Positions 35,064 to 42,810 of a stretch of 64,000 bases of DNA are shown in pieces. The notes beneath the pieces are model-generated. The model was not told the origin of the DNA. It worked only from the letters and a program-made list of their open reading frames with translations, and searched no databases. The stretch is from Aquimarina sp. MMG016 (GTDB taxonomy: Bacteria; Bacteroidota; Bacteroidia; Flavobacteriales; Flavobacteriaceae), in NCBI RefSeq assembly GCF_018100805.1, contig NZ_JAGJEA010000002.1, forward strand, positions 670,375 to 734,374. The letters run 5' to 3'. Every line of letters starts with the position of its first letter. Positions within the stretch are counted from its first letter, which is position 1. The position numbers and the translations under genes are program-made.

Positions 35064-35864
35064 TTACAAATCTTCCTTATATACATATTTTCTGACTATT
35101 ATTTCTGTAATTGGTCTTAATTTTTTACCAGATATTGGATGTTCTCCTTCTGCGGTAAAAAGTTCAATTTCTCCATCTGTTTTAGTATACCAATATAATG
35201 GTCTACCATTATCAAAAAAGGTTTCTATAGTATCCATCTTGGCTTTTACAAATTTTTCCAAAATCTCTTGATCAGCTATTTTGTTTTCTGAACCTGGTGT
35301 ATCATCACAAGCTATTTTTTCATAATGATCTTCTGACCAAGTCATACAATCTTTTTGTTTCCAGTTAAAGGCAAAATATACTATTGCAGATATAATCGAA
35401 ATAAAACTTATAGTAATTGTAATGGTTTTCCAAGGAGTTTTTGGTTCTTGATTAATTTGATTTTCTGGTTTATTTTGTAACGCAGGATTAGCTATGTTAA
35501 TAGTATTCTTCTTATACTCTAAAAATGGTCTTGGCTTAAAATCAATTAATAATGCTACTAATTCTAAGGAAGTAGAAGATTGGATTAAATCAGTTTTTCC
35601 TTTTAAAAAGTTAATAATTGGTACGAATTTATCCTTATCAAATTCTTTTTTGATATTAAAACCATCTTCATCTTGAATATCGAAAAATTGTTTTAGAATT
35701 TTTTTATCACTTTGTTGCTTTCGTATATCAAAAGCTTCTATACAGGCTTTCTTAAGACTCGCTCTAGTTGGCTTAGCCAATAAACTACTTAGGTCTCCCC
35801 CACTTTGTAAAGCATACTTATTTCGAATTGCACTGACATACTCTTCATAGGTAATACCACTCAT
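35064..35864 (-). CDS. Single-pass membrane protein with cytoplasmic helical N-domain
   Basis: The 266 residues divide into a helical N-terminal part (1-120; SGITYEEYVSAIRNKYALQ), one membrane helix near 148-166 (TITISFISIISAIVYFAFNW) and an external C-terminal part with two Cys (KDCMTWSEDHYEKIACDDT). The CMTWSEDHYEKI.C stretch is a pattern I know from unassigned Bacteroidota membrane proteins. The function is not recognised. It is divergent from the accessory island that begins with the long leader at 35.9 kb. Confidence 0.75.
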   Translation of the reverse strand: MSGITYEEYVSAIRNKYALQSGGDLSSLLAKPTRASLKKACIEAFDIRKQQSDKKILKQFFDIQDEDGFNIKKEFDKDKFVPIINFLKGKTDLIQSSTSLELVALLIDFKPRPFLEYKKNTINIANPALQNKPENQINQEPKTPWKTITITISFISIISAIVYFAFNWKQKDCMTWSEDHYEKIACDDTPGSENKIADQEILEKFVKAKMDTIETFFDNGRPLYWYTKTDGEIELFTAEGEHPISGKKLRPITEIIVRKYVYKEDL

Positions 35865-36224
35865 AATTTTTAAAATTTAGTGTTATGGAATAATTGGAAT
35901 AAAAAGATTCTTTGGAATCTTTGGAATCCCTTACCTGTAGTGGGGTAACGTGATTGTATCTTTGTCTCAGACTTAGTTCAAGTCTTGATTAGATATCAAG
36001 ACAAATGTATACAAACTAATTCAAAACCGGAAATACAAGACAGGATCTGTAAGTTGATCCGAGAAGTACGACAAGCTTTTTCTGTCTGACTATTTCCAAA
36101 CATACTTCTCAAAAAACGAAGAAGCGCTTCTTCTCATTTAACGTGTTCGCTGAACGGCAATAATAAGCTGGGTTTATCCCCCGGACAGCAACACTATTGT
36201 TCAATTTTTTAAAACAAAAAAAAG
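35865..36224 (+). promoter_or_regulatory. Promoter and long structured leader of the accessory island
   Basis: A Bacteroidota-type promoter box TATCTTTG lies at 35957-35964. Thirty-four bp before it is GGAATCCC, with GGAATC also repeated upstream, a weak match to the palindrome found at 39.4 and 39.8 kb. If it is used, the transcript has a leader of about 255 nt before the small lipoprotein. The leader holds a hairpin GTCTTGAT/ATCAAGAC (35982-36002) and a perfect 16-bp palindrome, GAAGAAGCGCTTCTTC (36118-36133). The role of the leader is unknown. Confidence 0.5.
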
Positions 36225-36380
36225 ATGAGAAGATCATTTTTAATTATAGCAATAGTAATGTTTAGTATGTCAATATTTTCTTGTACAACCTCTAATTTAG
36301 CTGAAGACATCGGCATCGAAGAATTCGCTACAGAAGGAGAAGAGGAAGAAATCCTTCCTGAAGATGATGATGAAGGATAA
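36225..36380 (+). CDS. Small acidic lipoprotein (51 residues)
   Basis: The ATG at 36225 opens MRRSFLIIAIVMFSMSIFSC, a clear lipoprotein signal with lipobox Cys at 20. The mature peptide of 32 residues is very acidic (ATEGEEEEILPEDDDEG). The frame ends at the TAA at 36378. It lies 42 bp upstream of the sensor kinase on the same strand. With a mature part this short, it could be a ligand or modulator of the kinase's sensor region, which is inference. Confidence 0.75.
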   Translation: MRRSFLIIAIVMFSMSIFSCTTSNLAEDIGIEEFATEGEEEEILPEDDDEG

Positions 36381-36422
36381 ATTAAAACGGGAGAATTCCC
36401 AATAGTTTATTACTTTAGAGGA

Positions 36423-38237
36423 ATGACAAAACTTATTTTTTCATTCCTCTTTTTTTTAATATTCGTTTCTTCCTATACCCAGAAAGTAGATTCATTATAC
36501 TTGAGTAATCTTTCCAAAAAAATTATATCTCTTAAAAAGAGTGAAAAACTGGACAGTGCAATAAATCAGAGCCATTTACTACTAATAAATGCTAGATCAA
36601 TCAATAATCAATATTTTGAATTAAACGCCTATAATAAGTTAGCCGCTTATTACAGAAAAATCAACTCACCTTTTGAGTCAGCAAAATATTATACTAAATC
36701 AAAAGAATTAAATCTTTCTTTGGGTGATACAACCAAAGTAATTGAAAAGTTAAGGCATATCGCAAGTATTCAAAAAAAGTTGGGTGACCTTAATTCAAGT
36801 GAAAACACATCAATCTATGCATTACTTCTAAGTGAATCTCTTCCAGATTCAATAAATGACAAACATAAATTGGGGATATATAATCACTTGGGGATAACTA
36901 CTAATAGACAAAAAAACTATGTTGATGCTATAAAATGGTATAAAAAAGCACTAGAATTAACTAAAGATACTCTTAAGAGTTTAGGAATAAGAAATAACAT
37001 AGCATTAGCTTCTATAAAACAAGGTAATTATAATATTTCTATAAATGATCTACATAAAATATTAGAATACCCGGTTATCGAAAAAAAACCAAAGCTAAAG
37101 GCTAGAGTTATGGATAATCTTGCTTTTGCAAAATCAAAACTAAGTTATCCCAAAGCAGAAGAAGAATTAATAGCAGTATTAGAATTAAGAAAAGAGTTCA
37201 ATGACCTTGCTGGGCAATTTGCCAGTAATATTCATCTTACTGAACATTATCAAGATAGAAAGCAATATAAAAAGGCATTGACTTATGCCAACAACGCCTA
37301 TGAAATAGCAAATAAATTGCGAAGTCCAAAATCAAAAATAGAAGCTCTCTCCTATCTCATCAAACTTAAGGATAATCCTAAGCTCGAAGCAATTGAGTTT
37401 GAAAGATTAAATGATAGTACTAATGTAGCTAGACAACAAGCCAAAAATCAGTTCGTTAAAATCAAATATGAGACAGATCAGTATCGAGAGGAAAACCTTA
37501 GAGTCAAAGCTAAAAATGCAGAACAGGAAACATCTCTTCAAAGACAAAAAAATCAAAGAATAATTCTCTTGTCATTAATATCGTTATTATGTATAGGTGT
37601 AGTTTTCATTGTTTATTACTTAAAACAGCGAAGTAGAATTGAAAGAATAAAAGAACGTCACTCCACTGAAAAAAGACTTTCTAAAAAACTACACGATGAG
37701 GTAGGTAATGATGTATTCTATTTGATGTCACAATTACAAAATGAAACTGACCTTCCTCAAAACCTAGATGATACCAGTATCGTTAACGGATTAAATGCTG
37801 TCTACCATAAAGTACGAGATTTTTCGCGAGATCACACTATAGAAACCGGATCTGAATATGGTGATGAACTCTTGTCGCTTTTAAATTCTTATGGAAATCA
37901 AAACGTCAAAATTTTTACTAATAAGTTAGAAGGTGACTTTTGGACAATGGTAAGTGCCTATAAAAAAGTAGAATTATATTGGGTACTGAAAGAACTATTA
38001 ACCAATATGAAAAAACATAGTCAGGCAACCTTAGTCTCTATAAGTATATCAAAAGAGCAAAAAAACATTATCATAAAGTATACTGATAATGGAATTGGTG
38101 CAGACCTTGATATTGCCAAAAAACATATGAATGGCCTTCGCAATGTGGAAAACCGCATTACAGAAATGAAAGGAACTATTACATTTGAAACCAAACCACA
38201 AAAAGGTTTTAAATCCATTATGAAGTTCGCCCCATAA
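36423..38237 (+). CDS. TPR-containing sensor histidine kinase (HisKA_3/NarX-like)
   Basis: A signal peptide (ending near YTQKV) is followed by TPR repeats from 30 to about 310 (LGIYNHLGITTNRQKNYVDA; IKWYKKALELTKDTLKS). A coiled coil and one membrane helix near 380-400 (IILLSLISLLCIGVVFIVYY) come next, then the kinase core. The phospho-acceptor is H424 in KKLHDEVGNDV, with N box KELLTNMKKHSQA and G box TDNGIGAD ... HMNGLRNVENRI. It is 604 residues long. The response regulator follows 12 bp downstream, so the pair forms one system. The periplasmic TPR part probably senses a peptide or protein. Confidence 0.9.
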   Translation: MTKLIFSFLFFLIFVSSYTQKVDSLYLSNLSKKIISLKKSEKLDSAINQSHLLLINARSINNQYFELNAYNKLAAYYRKINSPFESAKYYTKSKELNLSLGDTTKVIEKLRHIASIQKKLGDLNSSENTSIYALLLSESLPDSINDKHKLGIYNHLGITTNRQKNYVDAIKWYKKALELTKDTLKSLGIRNNIALASIKQGNYNISINDLHKILEYPVIEKKPKLKARVMDNLAFAKSKLSYPKAEEELIAVLELRKEFNDLAGQFASNIHLTEHYQDRKQYKKALTYANNAYEIANKLRSPKSKIEALSYLIKLKDNPKLEAIEFERLNDSTNVARQQAKNQFVKIKYETDQYREENLRVKAKNAEQETSLQRQKNQRIILLSLISLLCIGVVFIVYYLKQRSRIERIKERHSTEKRLSKKLHDEVGNDVFYLMSQLQNETDLPQNLDDTSIVNGLNAVYHKVRDFSRDHTIETGSEYGDELLSLLNSYGNQNVKIFTNKLEGDFWTMVSAYKKVELYWVLKELLTNMKKHSQATLVSISISKEQKNIIIKYTDNGIGADLDIAKKHMNGLRNVENRITEMKGTITFETKPQKGFKSIMKFAP

Positions 38238-38249
38238 TACAGTATAAGC

Positions 38250-38921
38250 ATGTTTACAAAAATTATTATTGCAGAAGATATTGATAGTGAAAATTTAGGT
38301 ATAGTTTCTTCTATAAGTAATCTTGCCCAAGCGCAGATAGATACTGTACAATCCTGTGATAAAGCGTTATCAAGAATAAAGGAATCCATTAATAAAGGAG
38401 AGCCGTATAATCTACTTATTAGCGATCTGTCCTTTAACCTGGATACCCGAATACCTCATAAAATCACTTCGGGAAAAGAATTGATTAAAGAAGCAAAAAA
38501 TATACAACCAGATATTAAAATCATTGTCTTTAGCGGTGAGGATAAATCCGCTATTATCAAATCCCTTTTTGGCAATCACAGCATTGATGGATATGTCTGC
38601 AAAGGCCTCTATGGATTATCAGAATTAAAAAAAGCAATTAACCAGGTGTATCAGGGAAACCCCTTTACCTGTCCCGTCTCCAAAAATGCATTACACCAAA
38701 AAAATGTAACACAGTTGGATCCTTATGAAGTTCGACTACTCAGATTACTTGCTAATGGGTATAAGCAGGATGAAATCAGTCTTCATTTTATAGAAAAAGG
38801 TATCGAGCCCAATAGCAAACGTTCTATCGAGGACCGAATACGCAAACTACGCCAAGACTTTGATGCTAAAACTACCATCCAATTAATTCATATGGTGGAT
38901 GGAATGGGGTTGATTTCTTGA
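38250..38921 (+). CDS. Response regulator with LuxR/NarL-like HTH
   Basis: The 223 residues include a receiver domain (IIIAEDIDSEN with acidic pair, phospho-acceptor D59 in LLISDLSF, IVFSGEDKSA, and YVCKGL with the Lys) and a C-terminal HTH (LDPYEVRLLRLLANGYKQDE, ISLHFIEKGIEPNSKRSIED). The HTH is divergent from standard NarL, with an insertion between the helices. It is 12 bp behind its kinase. I infer that it acts on the TGTGGAAAACCACA palindromes upstream of the YegP and DUF4177-like genes. Confidence 0.88.
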   Translation: MFTKIIIAEDIDSENLGIVSSISNLAQAQIDTVQSCDKALSRIKESINKGEPYNLLISDLSFNLDTRIPHKITSGKELIKEAKNIQPDIKIIVFSGEDKSAIIKSLFGNHSIDGYVCKGLYGLSELKKAINQVYQGNPFTCPVSKNALHQKNVTQLDPYEVRLLRLLANGYKQDEISLHFIEKGIEPNSKRSIEDRIRKLRQDFDAKTTIQLIHMVDGMGLIS

Positions 38922-38939
38922 TTATCTAGAATTACTTAC

Positions 38940-39374
38940 ATGAAAAATAGTTTTATTCTTATTACCATAATTTTGACGTTATTAAGTTGTCAAAAAAATC
39001 ACACAATAGCAGATTTTCAAATTGGAGCTGCAAAACACATTATTGGCGATCATTATAATGCCGAAATAGAAATCTGTTTGGAAGAGAACCTTGGTTATTC
39101 AAACATTTATTTGAAATTATTTTTCACTCTATTAAATGGCGAAAAAATTGAAATGACGAATATGATATATACACATTCCACTAAAGGTTTTAATGTTGAC
39201 AAAAAATGCTTTGAGTTCGGTACAAGATCTTTTTTTAATAAAAGGCATAAAACTAAAATTGATATAGCAAATATGAAAAAGTTATCAGTTGAAAATATTA
39301 AAAAGGTTAAAATTGAGATCTGGGACGAAATTCTAAGCAAAAGACATTCTGTTTCAGTCTTTAAAATCAATTAA
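38940..39374 (+). CDS. Lipoprotein of unknown function (144 residues)
   Basis: The signal ends at the lipobox Cys in LTLLSCQKNH (C17). The mature part is beta-rich, starting DFQIGAAKHIIGDHYNAEIE, with VKIEIWDEILSKRHSV near the end. I recognise no family. It lies 18 bp after the response regulator and may be the last gene of that transcript, because a separate promoter begins 36 bp after it. Confidence 0.7.
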   Translation: MKNSFILITIILTLLSCQKNHTIADFQIGAAKHIIGDHYNAEIEICLEENLGYSNIYLKLFFTLLNGEKIEMTNMIYTHSTKGFNVDKKCFEFGTRSFFNKRHKTKIDIANMKKLSVENIKKVKIEIWDEILSKRHSVSVFKIN

Positions 39375-39409
39375 GATATCTCTCGTTAATTATCTTAAAA
39401 AACTTCCAT

Positions 39410-39453
39410 TGTGGAAAACCACATAGAATTCTTCTCTTAAGAAATTAGGTTTG
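39410..39453 (+). promoter_or_regulatory. Palindrome plus TAGGTTTG promoter upstream of the YegP gene
   Basis: The perfect palindrome TGTGGAAAACCACA lies at 39410-39423. The -7 box TAGGTTTG (39446-39453) starts 23 nt after its end. The same arrangement, with the same 22-nt spacer, occurs at 39774-39817. There is no TTG at -33; the palindrome's centre sits about 33 bp before the centre of the box, where an activator would replace that element. It is a candidate operator for the regulator encoded 0.5 kb upstream. Confidence 0.75.
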
Positions 39454-39481
39454 TGATGTATTAACATATAAACCTAATATC

Positions 39482-39664
39482 ATGGCAAATCCAAAATTTG
39501 AGCTCAAAAGAAGTAGCAACGATCAATACTATTTTACTTTACATGCTGGTAATGGTAAAGTAATTGCAACCAGCGAAATGTATACCTCCAAACAAGCATG
39601 TGAAAACGGAATAGACTCTGTAAAGACAAATGCTTCTATCGCAGAGGTTGAAGATCTTACGTAA
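39482..39664 (+). CDS. YegP/DUF1508 family protein
   Basis: The 60-residue protein matches DUF1508: KFELKRSSNDQYYFTLHAGN, then GKVIATSEMYTSKQACENGI and DSVKTNA. The typical YegP repeat has F.L....G.....L.A.NG..I..SE.Y..K....GI.SV, and here there is a single repeat unit. It is cytosolic with unknown role. It is flanked by its own promoter with the shared palindrome and by a terminator, so it is a monocistronic unit. Confidence 0.9.
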   Translation: MANPKFELKRSSNDQYYFTLHAGNGKVIATSEMYTSKQACENGIDSVKTNASIAEVEDLT

Positions 39665-39717
39665 AAAATACTGGAATCCAGCACAAAGCTTGTTATGGGG
39701 TAACGGGCTTTAACACT

Positions 39718-39757
39718 GACCTGTTAGGTTTTTAAAACTTGACAGGTCTTTTTCTTT
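39718..39757 (+). terminator. Terminator after the YegP gene
   Basis: The stem is GACCTGT (39718-39724) with ACAGGTC (39742-39748), followed by TTTTTCTTTT. It lies 54 bp after the YegP stop and upstream of the next palindrome-bearing promoter, separating the two units. Confidence 0.85.
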
Positions 39758-39773
39758 TGAATAAATCTGTGAC

Positions 39774-39817
39774 TGTGGAAAACCACAAGGAATTGACTAT
39801 GAAGTAAGGTAAGTTTG
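39774..39817 (+). promoter_or_regulatory. Palindrome plus TAAGTTTG promoter upstream of the DUF4177-like gene
   Basis: TGTGGAAAACCACA at 39774-39787 is identical to that at 39410-39423. TAAGTTTG at 39810-39817 is the -7 box, again starting 23 nt after the palindrome's end. The bases between differ (apart from GAATT just after the palindrome), so the match is not simply a recent duplication of a long stretch. It should drive the gene cluster starting at 39841. Confidence 0.75.
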
Positions 39818-39840
39818 ATTAATAATCAATAAAATCTATT

Positions 39841-40050
39841 ATGGAATTTAAAGTAGTTCATTTTGAAAGAAGTAAAGACGTGTCAGCGGAATTACAAAAT
39901 ATTATTAATGCTCAACATTCATATGGTTGGGAATATGTTAATCATCAATACAGTGACAAATTAATCCCTGGAAATCAAGGATGTTTTGGTTTAGGAGCTA
40001 AACCTGATATGGTTTCTCATGTTGGTCTAGTTATATTTAAAAAACCATAA
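39841..40050 (+). CDS. DUF4177-like small protein
   Basis: The 69 residues MEFKVVHFERSKDVSAELQN ... GWEYVNHQYSDKLIPGNQG ... VGLVIFKKP have the DUF4177 pattern: a first strand, a helix with LQ.IIN....GWE, then strands. It is cytosolic and its function is unknown. Its stop codon overlaps the next start (TAATG), so translation is coupled. It is the first gene after the second palindromic promoter. Confidence 0.75.
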   Translation: MEFKVVHFERSKDVSAELQNIINAQHSYGWEYVNHQYSDKLIPGNQGCFGLGAKPDMVSHVGLVIFKKP

Positions 40051-40337
40051 TGAAGTTCCTACTCCTATTTCTCATAAAGTTATACTGGTTTTTTATTCCA
40101 AAATCTAAAAGAAGACAATGCATTTTTAGAAAATCCTGTTCAAATTATATATATGAAGAAACATCTAAAAAAGGTTTAATATCAGGACTAAAAGCATTGC
40201 GATTTAGGTATCAGAATTGCAGAAGTAGTTACATTCTTATTAATGACCCCTTAAGTGATGAGAAACTTATGTTACTACCTAATCAACAAATCATTGAGGA
40301 AAAAGAAATCGATATAAGACTAATTCATAAAAACTAA
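40050..40337 (+). CDS. YidD-like membrane protein insertion factor paralogue
   Basis: The 95 residues have the YidD order: an N-terminal amphipathic/hydrophobic helix (FLLLFLIKLYWFFIP), CIFRKSCSNYIYEETSKKG (equivalent to CR..PTCS.YA.EA...HG) and GLKALRFRYQNCR (equivalent to G...A..RI.RC). Two of the three conserved Cys positions are visible. The usual yidD neighbours (rnpA, yidC) are absent, so this is probably a specialised second copy. The start overlaps the previous stop by one base. It sits in a run of small genes of unknown function. Confidence 0.75.
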   Translation: MKFLLLFLIKLYWFFIPKSKRRQCIFRKSCSNYIYEETSKKGLISGLKALRFRYQNCRSSYILINDPLSDEKLMLLPNQQIIEEKEIDIRLIHKN

Positions 40338-40341
40338 CAAG

Positions 40342-40479
40342 ATGGCAAAGAAAACAGTACCTGTAAAACCACATAGAAGGTCAACCCCTTCTCCTACACC
40401 GAGACCCAATCCAAATAAACCAAAACCTGGACCAAAAACAGTTCCTGTAAAACCTCATAGAAGAAAACCTCCTAAATAA
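40342..40479 (+). CDS. Proline- and lysine-rich 45-residue peptide
   Basis: The ATG at 40342 opens MAKKTVPVKPHRRSTPSPTP, then RPNPNKPKPGPKTVPVKPHR and RKPPK before TAA. The motif KTVPVKPHRR occurs twice, bracketing a Pro-rich linker. It lies 4 bp after the YidD-like gene and 12 bp before the DUF4236 gene, so it is in the operon. It is strongly basic and likely disordered. The role is unknown; such peptides bind nucleic acid, ribosome or SH3-type surfaces. Confidence 0.7.
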   Translation: MAKKTVPVKPHRRSTPSPTPRPNPNKPKPGPKTVPVKPHRRKPPK

Positions 40480-40491
40480 TAGTTAGAAGTT

Positions 40492-40740
40492 ATGGGCTTT
40501 AAATACAACAAAAGAATAAAACTGGGAAAACGATTTGGATTGAATATTAGCAAATCCGGAATTACCCCAAGTTATAGAACTAAGAGAGGTTCCTTAAGCT
40601 CTAAAGGATATTCCATTAGAACCGGAATCCCAGGATTGACCTATCGAAAGACCTTCAAAAAATCAAAAGGAAGCGGATGCCTCCTATCATTAATACTATT
40701 AATTACTTCAAGTACTTTCATTTTCTTTTTAATTGCCTAA
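40492..40740 (+). CDS. DUF4236 domain protein with C-terminal membrane helix
   Basis: The 82 residues begin MGFKYNKRIKLGKRFGLNIS and continue KSGITPSYRTKRGSLSSKGY and SIRTGIPGLTYRKT, the full DUF4236 signature (beta strands with GL.IS.SG......G..G.S.......G..GLSY). A membrane helix follows (LLSLILLITSSTFIFFLIA). The function is unknown; DUF4236 genes often lie in mobile regions. Genes on both sides are within 12 bp. Confidence 0.88.
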   Translation: MGFKYNKRIKLGKRFGLNISKSGITPSYRTKRGSLSSKGYSIRTGIPGLTYRKTFKKSKGSGCLLSLILLITSSTFIFFLIA

Positions 40741-40751
40741 TAAATCAAATT

Positions 40752-41120
40752 ATGAAAACAATTAGATACCTAATCCCTATAAAAGTGATATCAACTATAT
40801 GTGCATGTCTATTGTTTGCAGCTGTATTTAATTTACCAATTGAATATTATACAATATTAAGAATTGTTGTCTTTATAGGATCGTTACTAATAATTGACGC
40901 ATTAGTAAGAAAAAATATTTGGGTACTTGTTTTTGGTGTCATCGCTATCCTATTCAATCCAATAATTCCAATGTACTTGTACATAAAATCATATTGGATT
41001 CCAATAGATATCGCTTCAGGTATACTATTTCTTTTAGTTCTGTTTTTTGATAAACCCAAAAGAGAAACAAAAAAAATAGAAAAAAAACGAAGAGAATTCA
41101 GTAGAGACAAAATTTATTAA
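40752..41120 (+). CDS. DUF6804-like small membrane protein
   Basis: I chose the ATG at 40752 (MKTIRYLIPIKVISTICACL). The frame is open upstream, but that part overlaps the DUF4236 gene. The 122 residues form four membrane helices and carry WVLVFGVIAILFNPIIPMYL and YIKSYWIPIDIASGILFLLV, the signature of DUF6804 proteins. The tail is very basic (KRETKKIEKKRREFSRDK). Its function is unknown. Confidence 0.75.
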   Translation: MKTIRYLIPIKVISTICACLLFAAVFNLPIEYYTILRIVVFIGSLLIIDALVRKNIWVLVFGVIAILFNPIIPMYLYIKSYWIPIDIASGILFLLVLFFDKPKRETKKIEKKRREFSRDKIY

Positions 41121-41131
41121 ACTAATTAATT

Positions 41132-41536
41132 ATGCAAAAAATAAACATCACAGCCGAAGTAAAAAGTCATTTTTTAAGACTATATCAAATTGCATTATCT
41201 GATGATAATTTTAGCCATTTAGAAATGCAATTATTATACAAGTTTGCCCAAGAAAGAGCCATATCGAAAGCTGAGTTAGATACTATTTTAACAGAATATG
41301 CCGGAGAAGTCATTATACCAGAAACTTTGGAAAACAAGATTGAATACCTATATGATTTTGCTTTAATGATTTGGGCTGATGAAGTTGTTAGTAAGGATGA
41401 AGAAATAGCACTCAAAAAATACATTAAAAGCTTTGGGTTCCTCGAAAAAAACATAAAAGACTTATCACAGTACTTGTTAGAAAGTGCAAAAGAAGATAAA
41501 TCTAAAGAAGAAATACTTAATGAACTTAAAGATTGA
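41132..41536 (+). CDS. TerB-like domain protein
   Basis: This 134-residue all-helical protein has two similar halves, LRLYQIALSDDNFSHLEMQL and LYDFALMIWADEVVSKDEEI, each with the acidic D...D/S..E pattern of TerB-like domains (FALMIWADEVVSKDEEIALKKYIKSFGF). It is cytosolic. TerB-like domains scaffold membrane-linked stress-response complexes and often accompany VWA proteins, as here, two genes downstream. It is 6 bp before the coiled-coil membrane protein gene. Confidence 0.75.
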   Translation: MQKINITAEVKSHFLRLYQIALSDDNFSHLEMQLLYKFAQERAISKAELDTILTEYAGEVIIPETLENKIEYLYDFALMIWADEVVSKDEEIALKKYIKSFGFLEKNIKDLSQYLLESAKEDKSKEEILNELKD

Positions 41537-41542
41537 AGTACT

Positions 41543-42808
41543 ATGGGACTATTGAAAAAACTTACTCAATTAACTTCCCAAAATGGGAAAATGGACATAA
41601 TTAAACCTGAAACGGCAATTAATGATAAATTGACGTACCACAATGAGGGATACAACACATCCAAAGCTTGTCAAGGCAATTCTCATAATTTGCAAATATC
41701 ATTAGATACTATATATCAGAAATTTGAAAATAAGTGTAAAATAGACTTTAATGAGCAAGAACGACTTAAACAACCTTATGTCACAGAGCAAAAAGGGAAA
41801 AAAACGGCTTTACTAAATAAAACAGAAGAGCTAGAACGAATTGAGAATAATGTTGGTAAAGTTAATATGGACATCGAAAAACTGAATCAGGATTGCAGAA
41901 AAGTAAAAATCAAACCAGAAGAATTCTTTGTTGATATCGATAAAAAAGCATCTGCCAAATTCTGGATAGGTATAAGCTTTTTATTACCATTGGCCGCCTA
42001 TCTATTCGTTTTCTATATTTCAACATCTTTCTCTGCCTTTTTTAGAGAATTTGATCCCGGCATCAGTTTATTTCAAGGGATGTTCGATCCAAAAGCGCTT
42101 ACAAAAGCTTATGAAGAAGGTGTACTTGAATTATGCTTTGTACTTTTTATTCCTTTCGTGTTTTTTGGTCTTGGCTATTTAATTCATATGTTTCAGGAGA
42201 AAAGAGGAATTATCAATAAGTTAAAAATTGCAGCTTTATTTATAATTACATTTTTATTTGATGCCATCATGGCATATCTAATCGATGAGAAATTATATAA
42301 CTTAAATAAAACATTTGACAGCGAAGATTTTAATGTGTCTATAGCGTTTCAAAGCGTTAGTTTTTGGTTAATCATTTTTGCCGGTTTTGTATCCTATATA
42401 GTTTGGGGATTAGTGTTCGATTTTGTAATGAAAGAACATGCAGATCGCGATAAAATCAAATCATTCATAAGAGAGAAAAAGGAAGCCATTTTTGAAAAAG
42501 AAAAGATCCTTTCAAAATTAGGAATCAAGACCAAAAAAATTGAAGATGAAATATCTAAAATAAAAATTAGAATATCTGAGCTCCAAAACATTATTGATGG
42601 TTGTATACTACCTGTAATGAACTACAAAGCATTATCTACAGAATATCTTCAAGGGTGGCAACAATATATATCTGCAGGATTACCAATCAGTCCGGATGAA
42701 AAAAATTCCTTATTGCTAGAATGCAAAAATGTCTATCAAAAACATATTAAAGAATTAGAATTGGATACTGACACCTACCAAAATAAAGTATATACTAAAA
42801 CATTATAA
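41543..42808 (+). CDS. Coiled-coil membrane protein, unknown
   Basis: The 421-residue protein has two coiled coils on either side of a membrane domain. The first is at about 70-135 (RLKQPYVTEQKGKKTALLNK ...). Four helices lie between about 143 and 300 (WIGISFLLPLAAYLFVFYIS, LCFVLFIPFVFFGLGYLIHM, IAALFIITFLFDAIMAYLI, FWLIIFAGFVSYIVWGLVF). The second coiled coil is at 310-365. No enzymatic motif is visible. Its place between TerB-like and VWA-like genes, 6 and 2 bp apart, suggests it is the membrane anchor of one complex. Confidence 0.7.
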   Translation: MGLLKKLTQLTSQNGKMDIIKPETAINDKLTYHNEGYNTSKACQGNSHNLQISLDTIYQKFENKCKIDFNEQERLKQPYVTEQKGKKTALLNKTEELERIENNVGKVNMDIEKLNQDCRKVKIKPEEFFVDIDKKASAKFWIGISFLLPLAAYLFVFYISTSFSAFFREFDPGISLFQGMFDPKALTKAYEEGVLELCFVLFIPFVFFGLGYLIHMFQEKRGIINKLKIAALFIITFLFDAIMAYLIDEKLYNLNKTFDSEDFNVSIAFQSVSFWLIIFAGFVSYIVWGLVFDFVMKEHADRDKIKSFIREKKEAIFEKEKILSKLGIKTKKIEDEISKIKIRISELQNIIDGCILPVMNYKALSTEYLQGWQQYISAGLPISPDEKNSLLLECKNVYQKHIKELELDTDTYQNKVYTKTL

Positions 42809-42810
42809 TC

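Noticed and set aside
40677..40751. Upstream extension of the DUF6804-like gene
   Set aside because: It overlaps the DUF4236 gene; the Met at 40752 begins the first membrane helix and fits the spacing.
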